This document shows, piece after piece, positions 33,695 to 44,910 of a DNA stretch of 64,000 nucleotides (its first letter is position 1; the number at the start of each line of letters is the position of its first letter). The notes under the pieces are model-generated. The model was given only the letters and a program-made list of their open reading frames with translations, was not told the origin of the DNA and did no database searches. Source of the stretch: Tetrapyrgos nigripes (lineage: Eukaryota; Basidiomycota; Agaricomycetes; Agaricales; Campanellaceae); assembly GCA_013368315.1 (NCBI GenBank), contig JAACJM010000202.1, positions 89,524 through 153,523 of the forward strand, written 5' to 3'. A program made the position numbers and the translations under genes.

Positions 33695-35506
33695 TCAACT
33701 GTATGAGTCGCCAAAAGCAATGGTATATCGACGATTACCGCCTCCGTTCAACCCATCAGAATGTGCAATCTGTTCAAATCGATACAAAATATCTGAACCA
33801 AGGCCTTCAGCCTCATTCCGGCTTGCCCTGGTATGTAAATTGAAAAAGCTCAAGGCAGTACCACTAGTCCCTTCGCCTGCGCCCAACCGAGACTCCAACA
33901 TCTCGCAAATCAAAACCAAAGTCTCCGTGTCAAGGGTATAGTTCGCATCCTCGGTGACGGAAATCTCGAGTTGTTCTAGGTGATAGAGCTTCGTCGGCGT
34001 CGTTCCACCTCCAGATGCCGGTGCGTCAACTTTGGTCAAGTTGACAAAGCCAATCACGGATCGTACGAACTGATCAGTCAGTCCGTTTCTAGGATCAAGA
34101 ACGTCATGAAGCGTCAGATGCGTGAGGTACGGTGTTGCCTGTAACAGATCACGGAGGTCTTCGAGGGAGATTTTCATCCCTGAAACAGAAAGTTTCTTCA
34201 ACGAGACGCGAGGCGTTGCAGCGAATTGATCCATGAACCACACTGGATCACGGTAATCGTCACGACCTCTGGAACCTGACAGGACCAGCTCGACTAGGGA
34301 AGGTGTCTCGAGGACTTCGAGTAAGGAGAAATCGCCAGACTCCGGCATGAAAGCGTTCAAATGGGTAAGATTTGGGCCGAGAGTTTTGGGTAGGGTAGCG
34401 TAGTGAGTGCCCATCTGGTAGTTGAGGATAACGAGATGTGTCAAATCTGGACAAAACTTCACGACACTCGCATCTGAGTTTTCGAAATTGTGAACCGTGA
34501 GGGAAGTGAGAGTGGAGGGCATAGACATGTTTGGGTTGAAATGAGGAGCAACAAGTTGGCGAATCAGTGTCCTGAAGAAGTAATCATCAAAGGTCCTATT
34601 CCATCCCATGGTATACGACGTATAGGTATCCCAATTGTCTTCGAAAAGCGAAAGGGACTCGAGGAGGGGAAATGGATAGACTGGGTCAAAACCCCGGTCC
34701 TCATCATCGAGGTCCATTTTCTCCTTCATGAAACGCCGGAAAAGTTTGGGTTCCACTGCGAGAGAAGCCGAACGCCACCTGTGGGCCTCGGGTAGAAGGA
34801 TTGCGAGGATTTCCCATAAAAGGCTGACAAACACCGGTCGTCTCTGGTGCTCCTCGTCGTCTGCAATATCTGCGTCCATTTCTTCGTACATATCTTCTGT
34901 ATCGCGAGGGTCAATTGGTCCAAATACATGTAGGTCGATGGTGAGTAGAGAGGATTTGGAGTAGGATAGGTATTTTCGGAGTAAAGAGGCCAAAGGCTGC
35001 TCTCGGGATTCCTGATAGTACTTGTTGTCATACAAAGAATCGAAGCGAAGAATAATGTGGGACCAAAAATCTGGTCTGTTGAGACAGACATCACGAAAGA
35101 GACGGCACGTATGGGCGATATTGAGAATTGGGAGGGCCACGTAAGAACTTGGTTTGGGATCTCTGTGATGAAGTGAAAAGCCCTCGGATCCTGCCGGAAG
35201 AGGTAGAATGGCATTCCAGGAGAACATCTCAGCAAGGATTTCGTTGGGCATCTTGCGGACAGGAGAAAGTGAAGCTTGCCGAGTTTCTTTCTCTTGTACA
35301 AGCCTATCTCTGTCCTTCTCCAGCATGAAGAGAGACTGCCGGAGTTGATCTATTTCGCGGTTGTAGCGGAGTATCTCCGTGTCAAGTCGCTCGATGTCGG
35401 AGACTTGGGAGACTGGGATGGTGTCGTCTCCAAGCTTGGCCAGAAGATCACTGGAATGGAACGTACGGCCGCACTCAGTGCACAGCGGTATTTCTGAAGT
35501 GGTCAT
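33695..35506 (-). CDS. F-box protein, single exon, intact
   Basis: A 603-residue frame from ATG at 35506. It starts with a CTECG cysteine pair, followed by a coiled coil (about 38-75, IERLDTEILRYNREIDQLRQ). The F-box begins at about 80 with LSPVRKMPNEILAEMF and includes ILNIAHTCRLFRDVCLNRPDFWSHI. The rest is leucine-rich with LTHLVILN and LTHLTLHD repeats. It is the common agaricomycete F-box layout and is only distantly related to the cassette F-box copies next to it. Expected role: an SCF adaptor with unknown target. Confidence 0.87.
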   Translation of the reverse strand: MTTSEIPLCTECGRTFHSSDLLAKLGDDTIPVSQVSDIERLDTEILRYNREIDQLRQSLFMLEKDRDRLVQEKETRQASLSPVRKMPNEILAEMFSWNAILPLPAGSEGFSLHHRDPKPSSYVALPILNIAHTCRLFRDVCLNRPDFWSHIILRFDSLYDNKYYQESREQPLASLLRKYLSYSKSSLLTIDLHVFGPIDPRDTEDMYEEMDADIADDEEHQRRPVFVSLLWEILAILLPEAHRWRSASLAVEPKLFRRFMKEKMDLDDEDRGFDPVYPFPLLESLSLFEDNWDTYTSYTMGWNRTFDDYFFRTLIRQLVAPHFNPNMSMPSTLTSLTVHNFENSDASVVKFCPDLTHLVILNYQMGTHYATLPKTLGPNLTHLNAFMPESGDFSLLEVLETPSLVELVLSGSRGRDDYRDPVWFMDQFAATPRVSLKKLSVSGMKISLEDLRDLLQATPYLTHLTLHDVLDPRNGLTDQFVRSVIGFVNLTKVDAPASGGGTTPTKLYHLEQLEISVTEDANYTLDTETLVLICEMLESRLGAGEGTSGTALSFFNLHTRASRNEAEGLGSDILYRFEQIAHSDGLNGGGNRRYTIAFGDSYS

Positions 35507-37657
35507 GGCAAGAGTCCTCTGCGTGTGCGTGCTTCAGTACTGGTATGACTTGGTTACAATACAAAGCTGCTTATTCGCTCACCTGAGGGTGTTATAACGG
35601 TTTCAGAACTGCGTAGTGTGTGTACAAGTGCGCTCAAGGGAGCGTGGGGAGAAGCTGAGTCGCTGAACAGGGCTCTATTTAACCAAACGACTCGAAAGAA
35701 TGATAACCAGGGTAAGATGCGCGTACATATTCTTCTATTGTGCTTGAGCGTCAATGGTGAAATGGCGTACATTGCCATGGAGATACAAAAGAAACGTTTA
35801 GACGTAGGGCACCGTCGATCAGCGTATACATGATGGTTGAGGTCAAGCAAGTGCAAGAATTCCGTACAAATGCCACTGGCGATCATTGGATAGTACCCAC
35901 AAAGCCCATGGTCTGACCCCTGGAAGGCCTGGAAGGGATGAGGAGGAGAGCTGGACGAGGGGAGCCGTGATTATGTCATGGGAGGCGCGTCGGGATCCGC
36001 CTCTTTCCGACATCCAATGAGGAGAAAATGGACACACCGAGAGCATATAGCTAGGTATGTGGTGCTCGTTGCTTTCTCATTTTAAATTTAGTCCAAGCGA
36101 TGTCTTACTTTGGTCTTACTCGTGTATTTTCAGTCACGAAAAACGGCGACCACCGTAACGGCACTCAAGACCGTCCCTATTTGATAGTCAACTACCCATT
36201 CTATCTGCCTCAAACTCGAGCTCGGAGTCTTGATCATTATCTATAATCCCTTGAAGTTGGAACACCAATTATGTCTGCTGACTCCGACCATTGAACTGGT
36301 ACTACAAACCCAAGCGGGTCCATCATTATTCGGTAAAACGCCTCCTCGTCAATTTCCAGATCCACAACGTCCATCACGACGCTGCGCGTGAGTACAGCAT
36401 ATATAATCACATCATCCGACGGCGTGGAACATATCGTATGTTGGAAGGTTGGAGAGAAACGGCGAATTTTGGAGAAACGTCTGGGAAGGTGGGGGGTGAA
36501 AGGGACTTGAGAGGCTTCGGCAGCGTGGCAGCGGCCAGGAGGGTCTCAAATGATGGCCGATAAAGATTCAGAGTATGTTGAAGCTAGAGATATAGAAGGA
36601 TGCGGGGAAATGGGTGAGCAGGCTTTTCTCATTTGTTCTCCTATCAACGTTTTAGCTGACGACTTTCCTTAGGTAGCTACCACTTGGGAACAAAATAGTA
36701 TATCTATCTACCCGTCAGTGGCGAAGACAAAAGCAACACGGCATTCTCTCAACCTACCGCTCCAATGTCCCAAAGACTCCAAGTGTCACCTCACGCCAAA
36801 CTCGCCTGCTAATCCGTCCCTCAGGCGCAATTCTCATCTGCCTTATCCTCCCTCGTCTCGCCTTCTCAATTTTGACAAACTCAGGCCACCAAGGATGACA
36901 CCAACACCGGTATCACGGACAAGTTCGGGCCAGTCTACTTTCAAAATGCTCCGAGGATCACATCAATACTGGTATCATAGTATCCATAACACCGTGCCAT
37001 TGCCGACTCTCCATGACTGTGACAGAGACCCTGAAGACGGGTGTGTTAGATAACGTCTGATACTTTGTAACTGCGGCACTGTGTGCACATCAAGATATGA
37101 TGAGCATTTTATTCTGAAGATATCTTGAAGATACTACAAAGTGCTGAGGATATCTTGATAGATCAGAGCATCTTCAAGATATCTTCAAAATATGCCACTG
37201 ATTATATTTTCATCTGCACCCAGTGCGGTGGCCATACGTGTTCCGAAGGCACTGTCGCATAGCCTCTCACACCCAGACCCTAACGAATTCGAAGTTAGGG
37301 CGCAGGTCTTGTTCATCGAGGCGCATATTCGGAGTAGAAAATCCTACTAGGAGATTATATCTTGACTATATCAATCACTTTTGTAGAGCCAATAGTAGGC
37401 ATCGCACATAAGGCATCCATATTCTTCGAAAGACGCAGAGTACGTGGGCCTATTGGGGGCCTATACCGTTGACACAGACAGGAGATAGAGGGAGAAGGGT
37501 GAGCAGACACGTGAGCGACTTGGACGCGTTGAATCTCCGGTTGCTCCTCCTCCATGTATCCAAATCTCTTATTTTGAACGTGTCATGAAGCGGTGAATTG
37601 CAGGTATGTATGCCAGGTAATTTCCTAGTACAAAATTGTATCTAATCTAATGTTCTT
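35507..37657. other. 2.1-kb intergenic region
   Basis: No gene is recognised. It holds the F-box promoter on its left side and an inverted repeat at 37116-37186, annotated separately. The open frames lack motifs. Confidence 0.45.
37116..37186. repeat. Perfect 17-bp inverted repeat with a 37-nt loop
   Basis: GAAGATATCTTGAAGAT (37116-37132) is followed by its exact reverse complement at 37170-37186. Each arm contains the palindrome AGATATCT. More AAGATAT/ATATCTT copies lie nearby (37092, 37140-37157). It can form a hairpin and lies about 0.47 kb beyond the 3' end of the thioesterase gene. Confidence 0.8.
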
Positions 37658-38438
37658 CTACATCTTGGCCTTCAGTTTGTCGCCATCTTTTGGCTTACTA
37701 GATGTTGGTGCCATCTTTATGTGTATCCCAGACGAGATCAGACGGTGATGAGTTTTACTCCAGATCTATTGAGGAAAATCCAGTTCGACTTGAGTAGGCA
37801 AACGCAAGCGGAACGACGCACCTCAGTTCTGCAGGACGTTACCCTCGTTCCCAATGTCATAGTCGTGTTGACTATCCGAAGTTCCTCTCCGATGCGAGCT
37901 GGTGCATGATACAGTGTGGTTATTGATTGGGAGACGACTCTGGCCAAGTTAGGATCCTTGTATTTGCCAATGGCAAGCGCTCGTACTGCGAGAGACGAAC
38001 AACTGCCAGTTAGACGAGACGTTAGGACGCATTATTTTAGATAAGTCTATTTGAATTTTCAAGGCGTAAGACTCACATATCTATCAAGAACGTCGAACAC
38101 GCTCCGTGGATATTGCCCATACCGTTCACCATATCTGCCAGATCCAGCTTGATCATTACGACTGGCATAGGAGGAATCTACTTTTGGTGCGCACCTTCCT
38201 CTATTGTCATCCCACAAACAACCTTAGCAATCCACCTCTCCTTCTCTTCAGGATCCGGTAACAACCAAACCTCGTCAACTCTGACTCTGTTCATAACCGG
38301 TCCCGCAAATGTTCTCGAGGCACGGTCGCTATTACCCCAATCCCCGAAAGGCACCGTTCCCATGTCGCGCTTGAGCTCGTCAGAGGCATTGCCTAGGATT
38401 CGTTTGGCAGCGTCCATATCGATATCAGACTTCGACAT
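37658..38438 (-). CDS. Hot-dog fold thioesterase (4HBT/PaaI-like)
   Basis: Four exons (38438-38195, 38134-38077, 38002-37822, 37765-37658) join to 196 residues. All introns are GT-AG and 56-74 nt. The signature blocks are IEEDMVNGMGNIHGACSTFLID, where NxHGGxxxxxxD is the thioesterase catalytic region, then SQSITTLYHAPARIGEELRIVNTT and IWSKTHHRLISSGIHIKM. These match the acyl-coenzyme A thioesterase 13 / PaaI-like fungal proteins, which hydrolyse acyl-CoA thioesters. The second Gly of HGG is Ala here. The start at 38438 is the first ATG before KSDIDMDAAKRIL. A longer N-terminus or another first exon is possible. No single open frame reveals this gene; it appears only after splicing. Confidence 0.85.
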
Positions 38439-40253
38439 GGGTTTCCAGGTAACAGGCAGGGAAAGGGTAAGAGAGGTTTTCGGTCCTCCGGCAACCAAAT
38501 ACTAGTACCGAGGTCCCATTTAGGTCAAACACGTGAACGATGTCGGACTGCTCAGTGTAGAGTCGTCCATATGCAGATCTCTTGTTTTCGACGCGATTTG
38601 AATGAAAAGGGCAAGGATGCAGGTTCATAGACATCTGTACCAATACATCAAACGGTTCTCGACATTTTGGACCTCCTTAGGTCGTCTTCTTCTGACATGA
38701 CGGTGCCGTCCGACACACACCTCGGAGACAAGAGAATGGTGAGTCTTGCTCCAGATTCAGGCTTCGACTTCCATTCTCTATGCTAGTGCCAGCTTTGAGG
38801 CTTCGATCGAGGCTTCCCGGCTGCTACCAGGAGGAGCGAAGCTGTAATCACTATTTGTTGTAGAAGCCTTTTCGTAGCTGAGTGTAATCAATCATTTGTC
38901 GTATTACTATTTTAGATTCTGGCCCTTCCCAAGCTGGCAGGCACGCATCGCGTCAAGCGGTGTTGTCCTTATTCTCGATCTGAGACCAATGATATATCAT
39001 GTCCCTGACGGACTCGACGACCCCCTCGCAGAATGGTCTCTCCTAAACGAGCTGTGTGCATTGTGAATTGGTAAGCCTCTGTTAGCTGTTTCTATATAGG
39101 ATAGGTTGGCGTTTCTGGTGTAAGAGGGTAAGCGGTTCAGGGGTCCTTCTGGGGTCCGGGACCGGAAGTGCCCAGTCCTCTAACTATGCTCCAACCCCCT
39201 TCTACTCCTATACCCCAGCAAATGGCCTACTCTACCCCACCTCGATATCCTAATCCTCCAGCTTCTCAATTCAGTGTCCACTACCCTCCCTCTCATCCTC
39301 GTTAATACCTTATTGCGCAAACTTGTCTGGTAGCTCGGAAACTTGTTGCGTTTTAAAAGGTGTTTTTACAAAAATCTAATCATCGCCGTGCAGTTATGTC
39401 TTGAATTTCCATTCCCTCTCTCTTATACCCATCGCGCAGGACCCCAGGGCTGTCCATTGCTTATACCTATTTGCCGCCGTCTCTCGATTTCTCCCATTCG
39501 TTCCTTAATTACCTTAATATATCAGGATTTATTCCTATGATACTCTAGATCAGTTCCCTCTTCTACTCCTTTCTGTAGTTTGTACTTAAACCCGAGAGTC
39601 TCGCCCCCACCTTCTCCTTACTTTTATTTCTCCTCACGAGTCTATGAGTGTTCAACGTTCAACAGTAGTTTTTGCGTCACCCGCCCTCCACTCCCATATT
39701 TACATGTACATATTATGTAGGGCGCTGCTGAGCCTCATCTCGTCGAAATATACCCAGGGGAGTCGCTGTTTCAGGGCTCCCCGTGATCCGCCTATCATTC
39801 GCTGTTCGAAATTCTTCTTAAACGACGCTGCAAGATGATTAGATACCATTAACCGTTTAATTTGCAAGTATAGTACAGGATTATAATATACATCTTACTT
39901 GGGACTACCTTTCTTCTGAACGTAAACGAATATCTGCGTCTGCAGCGCTCTCGCTGCTTTTTGGACGCGCAGTGACAACAAAATTATTCTAAGTTCAACT
40001 TCACGCACTAAGCTCCCAAAACGTGTTGGGAGGCAAGCCATACATGTAATTCGAGCTCCGCTGTCTCTTTTTCGCTTAGCTTGCCGACCAACAGACTGGC
40101 TTGCGAGTCTAGGGGTTTTCCACCTCCGGTATTACAAGTTTTTGCTGCAAGAGTGCTGGGATTTTTCCACACCGGGCAGCTTGAAGATGCGAGTCTTTAT
40201 TAGTCTCTCGTAGACAGACAGTAATAACGATCATTAGAAATGATGTATTAGCA
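38439..40253. other. 1.8-kb intergenic region
   Basis: No gene is recognised. A proline/pyrimidine-rich stretch (39175-39310) is open in one frame but has no motif. A truncated copy of the tandem promoter repeat begins near 40192 (GAGTCTTTATT). Confidence 0.4.
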
Positions 40254-40451
40254 AGTCTTTATTGCAGATGCACAAAGCAACTCGGCGACTATGTAATTTG
40301 TACTCTTGACCGAGTCCCATAGTGCATACCTAGTGCAACATAAAAGGTAAAGATGCGAGTCTTTATTGCAGATGACAAAGCAACTCGGCCACTATGTAAT
40401 TTGTACTCTTGACCGAGTCCCATAGTGCATACCTAGTGCAACATAAAAGGT
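40254..40451 (+). promoter_or_regulatory. Tandemly duplicated proximal promoter of the epoxide-hydrolase-like gene
   Basis: Two nearly identical units (40254-40348 and 40358-40451, period 104) run from AGTCTTTATTGCAGATG through CTATGTAATTTGTACTCTTG to ACATAAAAGGT. The second CATAAAAGG is TATA-like and lies about 42 bp before the ATG at 40491. Each unit therefore ends in a possible core promoter. Only a few bases differ, so the duplication is recent. Confidence 0.85.
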
Positions 40452-40490
40452 GGGTCTCGAAACAAGAATACGGCACCTACCTACTCAAGT

Positions 40491-41807
40491 ATGATTTTCC
40501 AGGTCTTGTCCTCTCTCCTACTCGCCCTCACCGCGGGTGCATCCTCGGCACTAGTCGACGCGCCTGCGCCGTTCAACTCCTCCTTGTTCAAGGACCTCAA
40601 TGTCACTAGAGGCCTGAATTATCATTACTATGCAGTCCCTGCGGATACCGGCAAACCTACCATTCTCTTTCTGCATGGCTACCCTTCCACTTCGTATGAT
40701 TGGCGTCACCAGGTTGCCTTTTTCCAGGACAAGGGATATGGTCTTCTCGTCCCTGACCTGTTGGGTTACGGTGGCACAGCGAAGCCCTTGGACCCTCAGC
40801 TTTATGTTTCCAGTCTGATTACGAGAGATCTCATTGATATTCTGGATGCTGAAGGCATTAATCAGGCAGTTGTGATATCCCATGATTGGTAAAGTCTTCT
40901 CGAGGCATCATTTTAGCTCATAACCTGATTCTCGCGTCGACGACAGGGGCTCAAAGACTGCCAGTCGTCTTGCGAATTATTTTCCGGAGCGGTTCCATTC
41001 CTACGCGTTTTTGGCTGTGGGATACTTTTCTCCCAATTACTTTGCAACTCCGTACGACGTGAACGTCAATCTGGTGAGCAATTATCTATCCTTACTATGT
41101 TCCAGTTCTTACGTTTCATCGACACCGTATTTAGACCAAAGCAGTACTTGGCTATGCAAACTTTGGATATTTCGATTTCTTCGCTTCTGACGGGGCCGAC
41201 CAAATCATCTTGGACCATTTGGATTCCTTTTTTGACATACTCTATGCGAAGGACACTGTTAGGACAATAACGGACTGGTCTCCATTAGGTGCCTTGGAGG
41301 CGTTTATCACCAAAGATACCAGGCTTCCCCCAGTCGACTACGTTACACCGGAGGTGGGCCTGGACATTTCTCAATGCAATGATTCCACTTACTCGAACTG
41401 ATTGGAACTTGTACATAGGAACGATCCATTCAAATGGAAGCCTTGCGCCAAGGCGGCTTTGCCGGTCCCCTCAACTGGTACAAGATTGCGCGTGGTACTC
41501 TTGAAGGGCAGGACGATCAAGGTACGAATATCCCTTGAAATCGTCTGTTCTGTAAAACGAAACGGAGTTTGCAGGTATTCCGCAACAAAACGTGCTCCTT
41601 CAAAGTCCGGTTTTCTTTGGTGCTGCTTTGCGAGACTACGTCACAGTCAGTGCCCCGATCAACCTGGATGCGGTTATCGCGTCGAGTAACAGCACACTGA
41701 CAGTTCACGAGTATAATTCGGGACATTGGGTACAGATGGCCCTCAAAGACGAGGTCAACAGCGATCTACTTCAGTGGATTGAGGGCTCAGTGGGGTTGGA
41801 TGGTTGA
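40491..41807 (+). CDS. Secreted alpha/beta hydrolase, epoxide hydrolase-like
   Basis: Five exons (40491-40888, 40947-41073, 41135-41353, 41419-41521, 41575-41807) give 359 residues. The N-terminus MIFQVLSSLLLALTAGASSA is a signal peptide, so secretion is likely. ILFLHGYPSTSYDWRHQ carries the oxyanion HGxP motif. The nucleophile is D132 in SHDWGSKTASR, the Asp found in epoxide hydrolases and haloalkane dehalogenases rather than the Ser of esterases. The lid has LNWYKIARG, matching the conserved NWYR tyrosine that polarises the epoxide. The catalytic His is H333 in NSGHWVQ. Epoxide hydrolase is therefore favoured over dehalogenase. Fungal members open epoxides of fatty acids or xenobiotics. The signal peptide is less usual for the group. 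Its promoter is duplicated. Confidence 0.9.
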
Positions 41808-42790
41808 GAGCTAATATTAGTAGATGATCAACTATGTTTTTTCCTTTCCATACTGCAACATCAAGTAAGTTGTTTCTGCAATGGATCCCCATTCCAGTTA
41901 TCCATTCCAGTTATCCATGGCCATGGTCGATCTTGCCAATGCCGTCAACAATATTAAGACGTCGGCAGGAGGTAATAGCGGCAGCACTTGAACTTATAAG
42001 TGAGACACTAGCTACGTGGCCGACTGTCCTTGACCAGTACATGATCGTTGTTCAAAACGCTGTTCTGCCAACGCTGATGGTTGATGAATAATGGACTGCG
42101 AACTTCACAAGATGTTGATAGACTCTACTACCGGAAGAGATTCTGTGTCGATTATAAGGGGGTCAGTAGACATCATAGATCCAAGGGCGAAGATACAGTG
42201 GAGTAGGACAAATTCTTGAGGCGAGAGGGAAGACGGTTTCCAACCGCTGCCGGACAGACGGGCACATATTCTGGCGTAAGGTATCGTAGGGTGAAGGTGG
42301 CAGGGTGTATGGATGAAGGCCATGCGTCGCAATCGATAAATGAACTTCAAGTTAATGAAGTTTTAGGAGGGATTTTACAGTAATGATGGAAGAAGATCAC
42401 GCACCATTGAATAAATCATCATATGCATTATGCTGAGGCTACTTCGCTGCTTGCTGCTTTCATGACGCACTTTTATTTGAAGCAATATACAGAGTCACAT
42501 AGCCAGTGTGTCTCAGTCCAGTTCCTCAGAATGGGCAGAACATCTGCCGAATAAAATCTTGCAGATGCTTCAAGTTCTCATAATGATCCCTGAGAGCCTG
42601 AGCTCGAAGACGCTACAACGTTGGTTTGGCTGGATCTTTTGGCTTGCCAGACTGCACGGTAGTATCAAGATCTACCTGACCCGTACAAGCCTGATAGAGA
42701 AGTTGGACAGCACGGTACTAATGTAATCTTCCCTTCTCTTCGCGATCGTCGCCTGTGGCGCCGACCTCAAACTTCTTCGTTCCTTTGTGA
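41808..42790. other. Intergenic region
   Basis: About 1 kb with only short frames and no recognised family. Confidence 0.4.
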
Positions 42791-42799
42791 CATGTACAG

Positions 42800-43050
42800 A
42801 CTAACCTCCTCTGTTGGTCAATATATTATATGCTATGCGATTAGCAAAAACATCAGGATTACAAGTCACCTCTACAACTTCACCTAAAAATCATGAAGTC
42901 TCGAAGAATCTGGGTGTGGATGTGGTTTTCGACCATACTGAACCTCGCAAGATCCGGGAGAATATTAATAACGGGAAGTTCGCCCATGTGGTCGATTATA
43001 TTTCGTTTGGAATGACATCACGACATGCCAGCGAGTGTATATGAGAGGAA
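42800..43050 (+). pseudogene. Medium-chain dehydrogenase (zinc-binding dehydrogenase/quinone reductase-like) fragment
   Basis: A short piece of the cofactor domain is visible. SVGQY (about 42807-42823) is followed, one frame over, by AMRLAKTSGLQVTSTTSPKN, LGVDVVFDHTEP and KFAHVVDYIS. These match the Rossmann region of trans-enoyl-reductase-like MDR proteins (SVGQYAIQLAK, LGADVVFDY). The flanking parts of the gene are absent and a frameshift splits the fragment, so it is a relic. Confidence 0.65.
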
Positions 43051-43423
43051 TAGGCATACACTACTTTGGTGTTGCCTACAGATATTGCATCGGTTTTTAT
43101 GCACTCCTTGATTGCTCCAACTACCCAGGCAATACCAGGCACACTACGAGTGACGAAAGAAATTAGTAGGATTTGAAATCTCCTCAGTCGACTTCTAGCA
43201 GAAGATTGATGTCCAATGGATTGGCGGATGCACAGTATTAGGTAGGGCTCCAACCGAATACTATTAAATAGTGTTATAACTGGTTAATAACAGGTTAAAA
43301 TAATAACAAGTTATACCTGAGCCCAGTAGCAGGTATTAACTGTTATAACCTGTTAGTAACTGGTAGCCACATGCCGGCAATTTCCGAAGAATGACATCAC
43401 GTCGATGACAGTCCATCAATTGC

Positions 43424-43658
43424 TGTGTGAAGTTGAGTCGGACCCGAACATCAGATTCCTGCGCAAAATCTTTTCCCCGACAGCCATACTGCCACCTTTC
43501 CTCTTTTGCGCTAGCTTTGGGCAGAGCATGTATGAATCAATGAGCACTGTATAATGTCGCGAAACCATCTGTGAGGTTGAGCCGGACCCGAACATCAGAG
43601 TCCTGCACAAAATCTTTTTCCCAGCAACCATACCGCTGCCTTGCCTCTTTTGCGCTAG
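43424..43658. repeat. Direct duplication inside the hAT element
   Basis: A block of about 90 bp (43424-43514) recurs at 43569-43658. Both carry GTTGAG.CGGACCCGAACATCAGA at the start and CTCTTTTGCGCTAG at the end, about 85 percent alike by eye. Confidence 0.75.
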
Positions 43659-43825
43659 TGGATGCCAATGACAAGCTGGCTTAAATTCTTGACCATTGAT
43701 GTGGACCATCCTAGAATCTTTGAAGCTGCACACAGGACTATGGAAGTCATTACTCATAAGAAGTACTTAGACACTGGTAAGCTTATCATTTTTTACTTGT
43801 TTCTTATGCATATTATGCACTTACA

Positions 43826-44910
43826 GTGATATATTACCCTGGTGAGTATCAGGCAATGCTTTCCAGATGTCTGTGCATTGAACAACAATTTTTTCCAGTA
43901 TACCATCCGACATTCCGCCTGAATTGGTTTGGAAAGCATCATTCAAATGAGTATCAGCAGGCGAAGGCCCTTTTTGAGCATGTCTACGAGTCCTATTCTC
44001 AGGCTGTGCCTGTGGGCTTGAACAGCATCTCTCTGAGAAAGCCAAAGAAGACATCCAGCAATGACAAACTCTTTGAGTCTCTGTGGAATGAAATGCCATC
44101 TAATTCAGAAGACGAGAGCTTGTCTGATATACAGGGTAGCTCTAGCCAAACATCAGATGAATTAGAGCAATATTTTTCTGGAGAGGGAGGGCAAGGCGAA
44201 GTGAAAAAGTCCTTGCAATGGTGGAAGGTATTCTAGGTTTTTATGTCTGTGTTGAATCCTATTCATGTTTTCCCATAGACCCACTGCAAGACCACTGAAG
44301 ATCAACGTGGATTTCCAATCATATCATGCATAGCCTGCGACTTTTTGGCCATTCCAGGAACAAGTGTATCCGTTGAATGGCTATTCTCAAAATTGCATCA
44401 CCTTTGCTCTGATGTGCACTCATCTATGAAAGCCGGGACCACCACTCAAGCAATCAAGGGGGTCCGGACCGGGAAATCCCGTACCGGGGGTTGGTAGGTA
44501 GGTTCCTCTGGAGGAGGCGAAAATTTTTTTTTTTTGACCCCCCCGAAAATGCGCCTTAGAACAATTTTTCGCTCACTGTTGGCAGTAATACATGTTGTTC
44601 ACAATGCATCTAAGGTCTGATAATACTGCTTTGACCACGTTGCAGTCAATTTTTCGTTGAAGGTTCCGCAAAGCTTCTGACTAGCACAGCAGTTCAAATA
44701 ATTTGTGTAATCATAAGTCACATGCTATTGCTATATTAAGCAGGTAACCTACTATATAAGGAAGGTAAGGTAGGTAGGTTCTCTTGATGGGGGCGCAAAT
44801 TTTTTTTTCCGACCCCCGGTATAATTTAATTCTTTTTGGACCCCCTTGCAAGCAATGTACACAAAGGTCTGGTTGAAGGAGGGACTCTTTGAATTTCACT
44901 ACCATAAGCT
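43826..44910 (+). pseudogene. hAT transposase remnant with C-terminal dimerisation domain
   Basis: One frame (about 43830-44229) encodes an RLNWFGKHHSNEYQQAKALF block and an acidic linker ending in DELEQYFSG. A GTATTC...CCATAG intron (44230-44279) joins it to GFPIISCIACDFLAIPGTSV and FSKLHHLCSDVHSSMKAGTT, the hAT dimerisation domain (hAT_C). The frame is then broken by the inserted MITE at 44455. On the far side it continues in phase as MYTKVWLKEGLFEFH, the usual end of these transposases. The N-terminal two thirds of a normal transposase, including the zinc finger, is missing. It is therefore dead. Confidence 0.8.
44455..44848. mobile_element. 394-bp nested hAT-type MITE
   Basis: The ends are CAAGGGGGTCC and GGACCCCCTTG, and the element is flanked by a perfect 8-bp target duplication CAAGCAAT (44447-44454 and 44849-44856). 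An internal direct repeat of about 50 bp (GGTAGGTAGGTTC, then a T-run, then GACCCCC) occurs near both ends (44493-44545 and 44766-44817). It has no coding capacity. It lies in the dimerisation domain of the older hAT element. Confidence 0.9.

Noticed and set aside
38178..38498. A nonsense codon in the thioesterase (GAHQK then stop)
   Set aside because: The stop lies inside a GTGCGC...GGCAG intron. Splicing gives IEEDMVNGMGNIHG, which fits the family.
39175..39320. A proline-rich open stretch that might be a gag-like fragment
   Set aside because: No zinc knuckle, protease or LTR was found around it. Composition alone is not enough.
44510..44830. Runs of T with ACCCCCC blocks considered as a polyadenylation or retroposon tail
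   Set aside because: They are internal direct repeats of a hAT MITE with clear ends and target duplicates.
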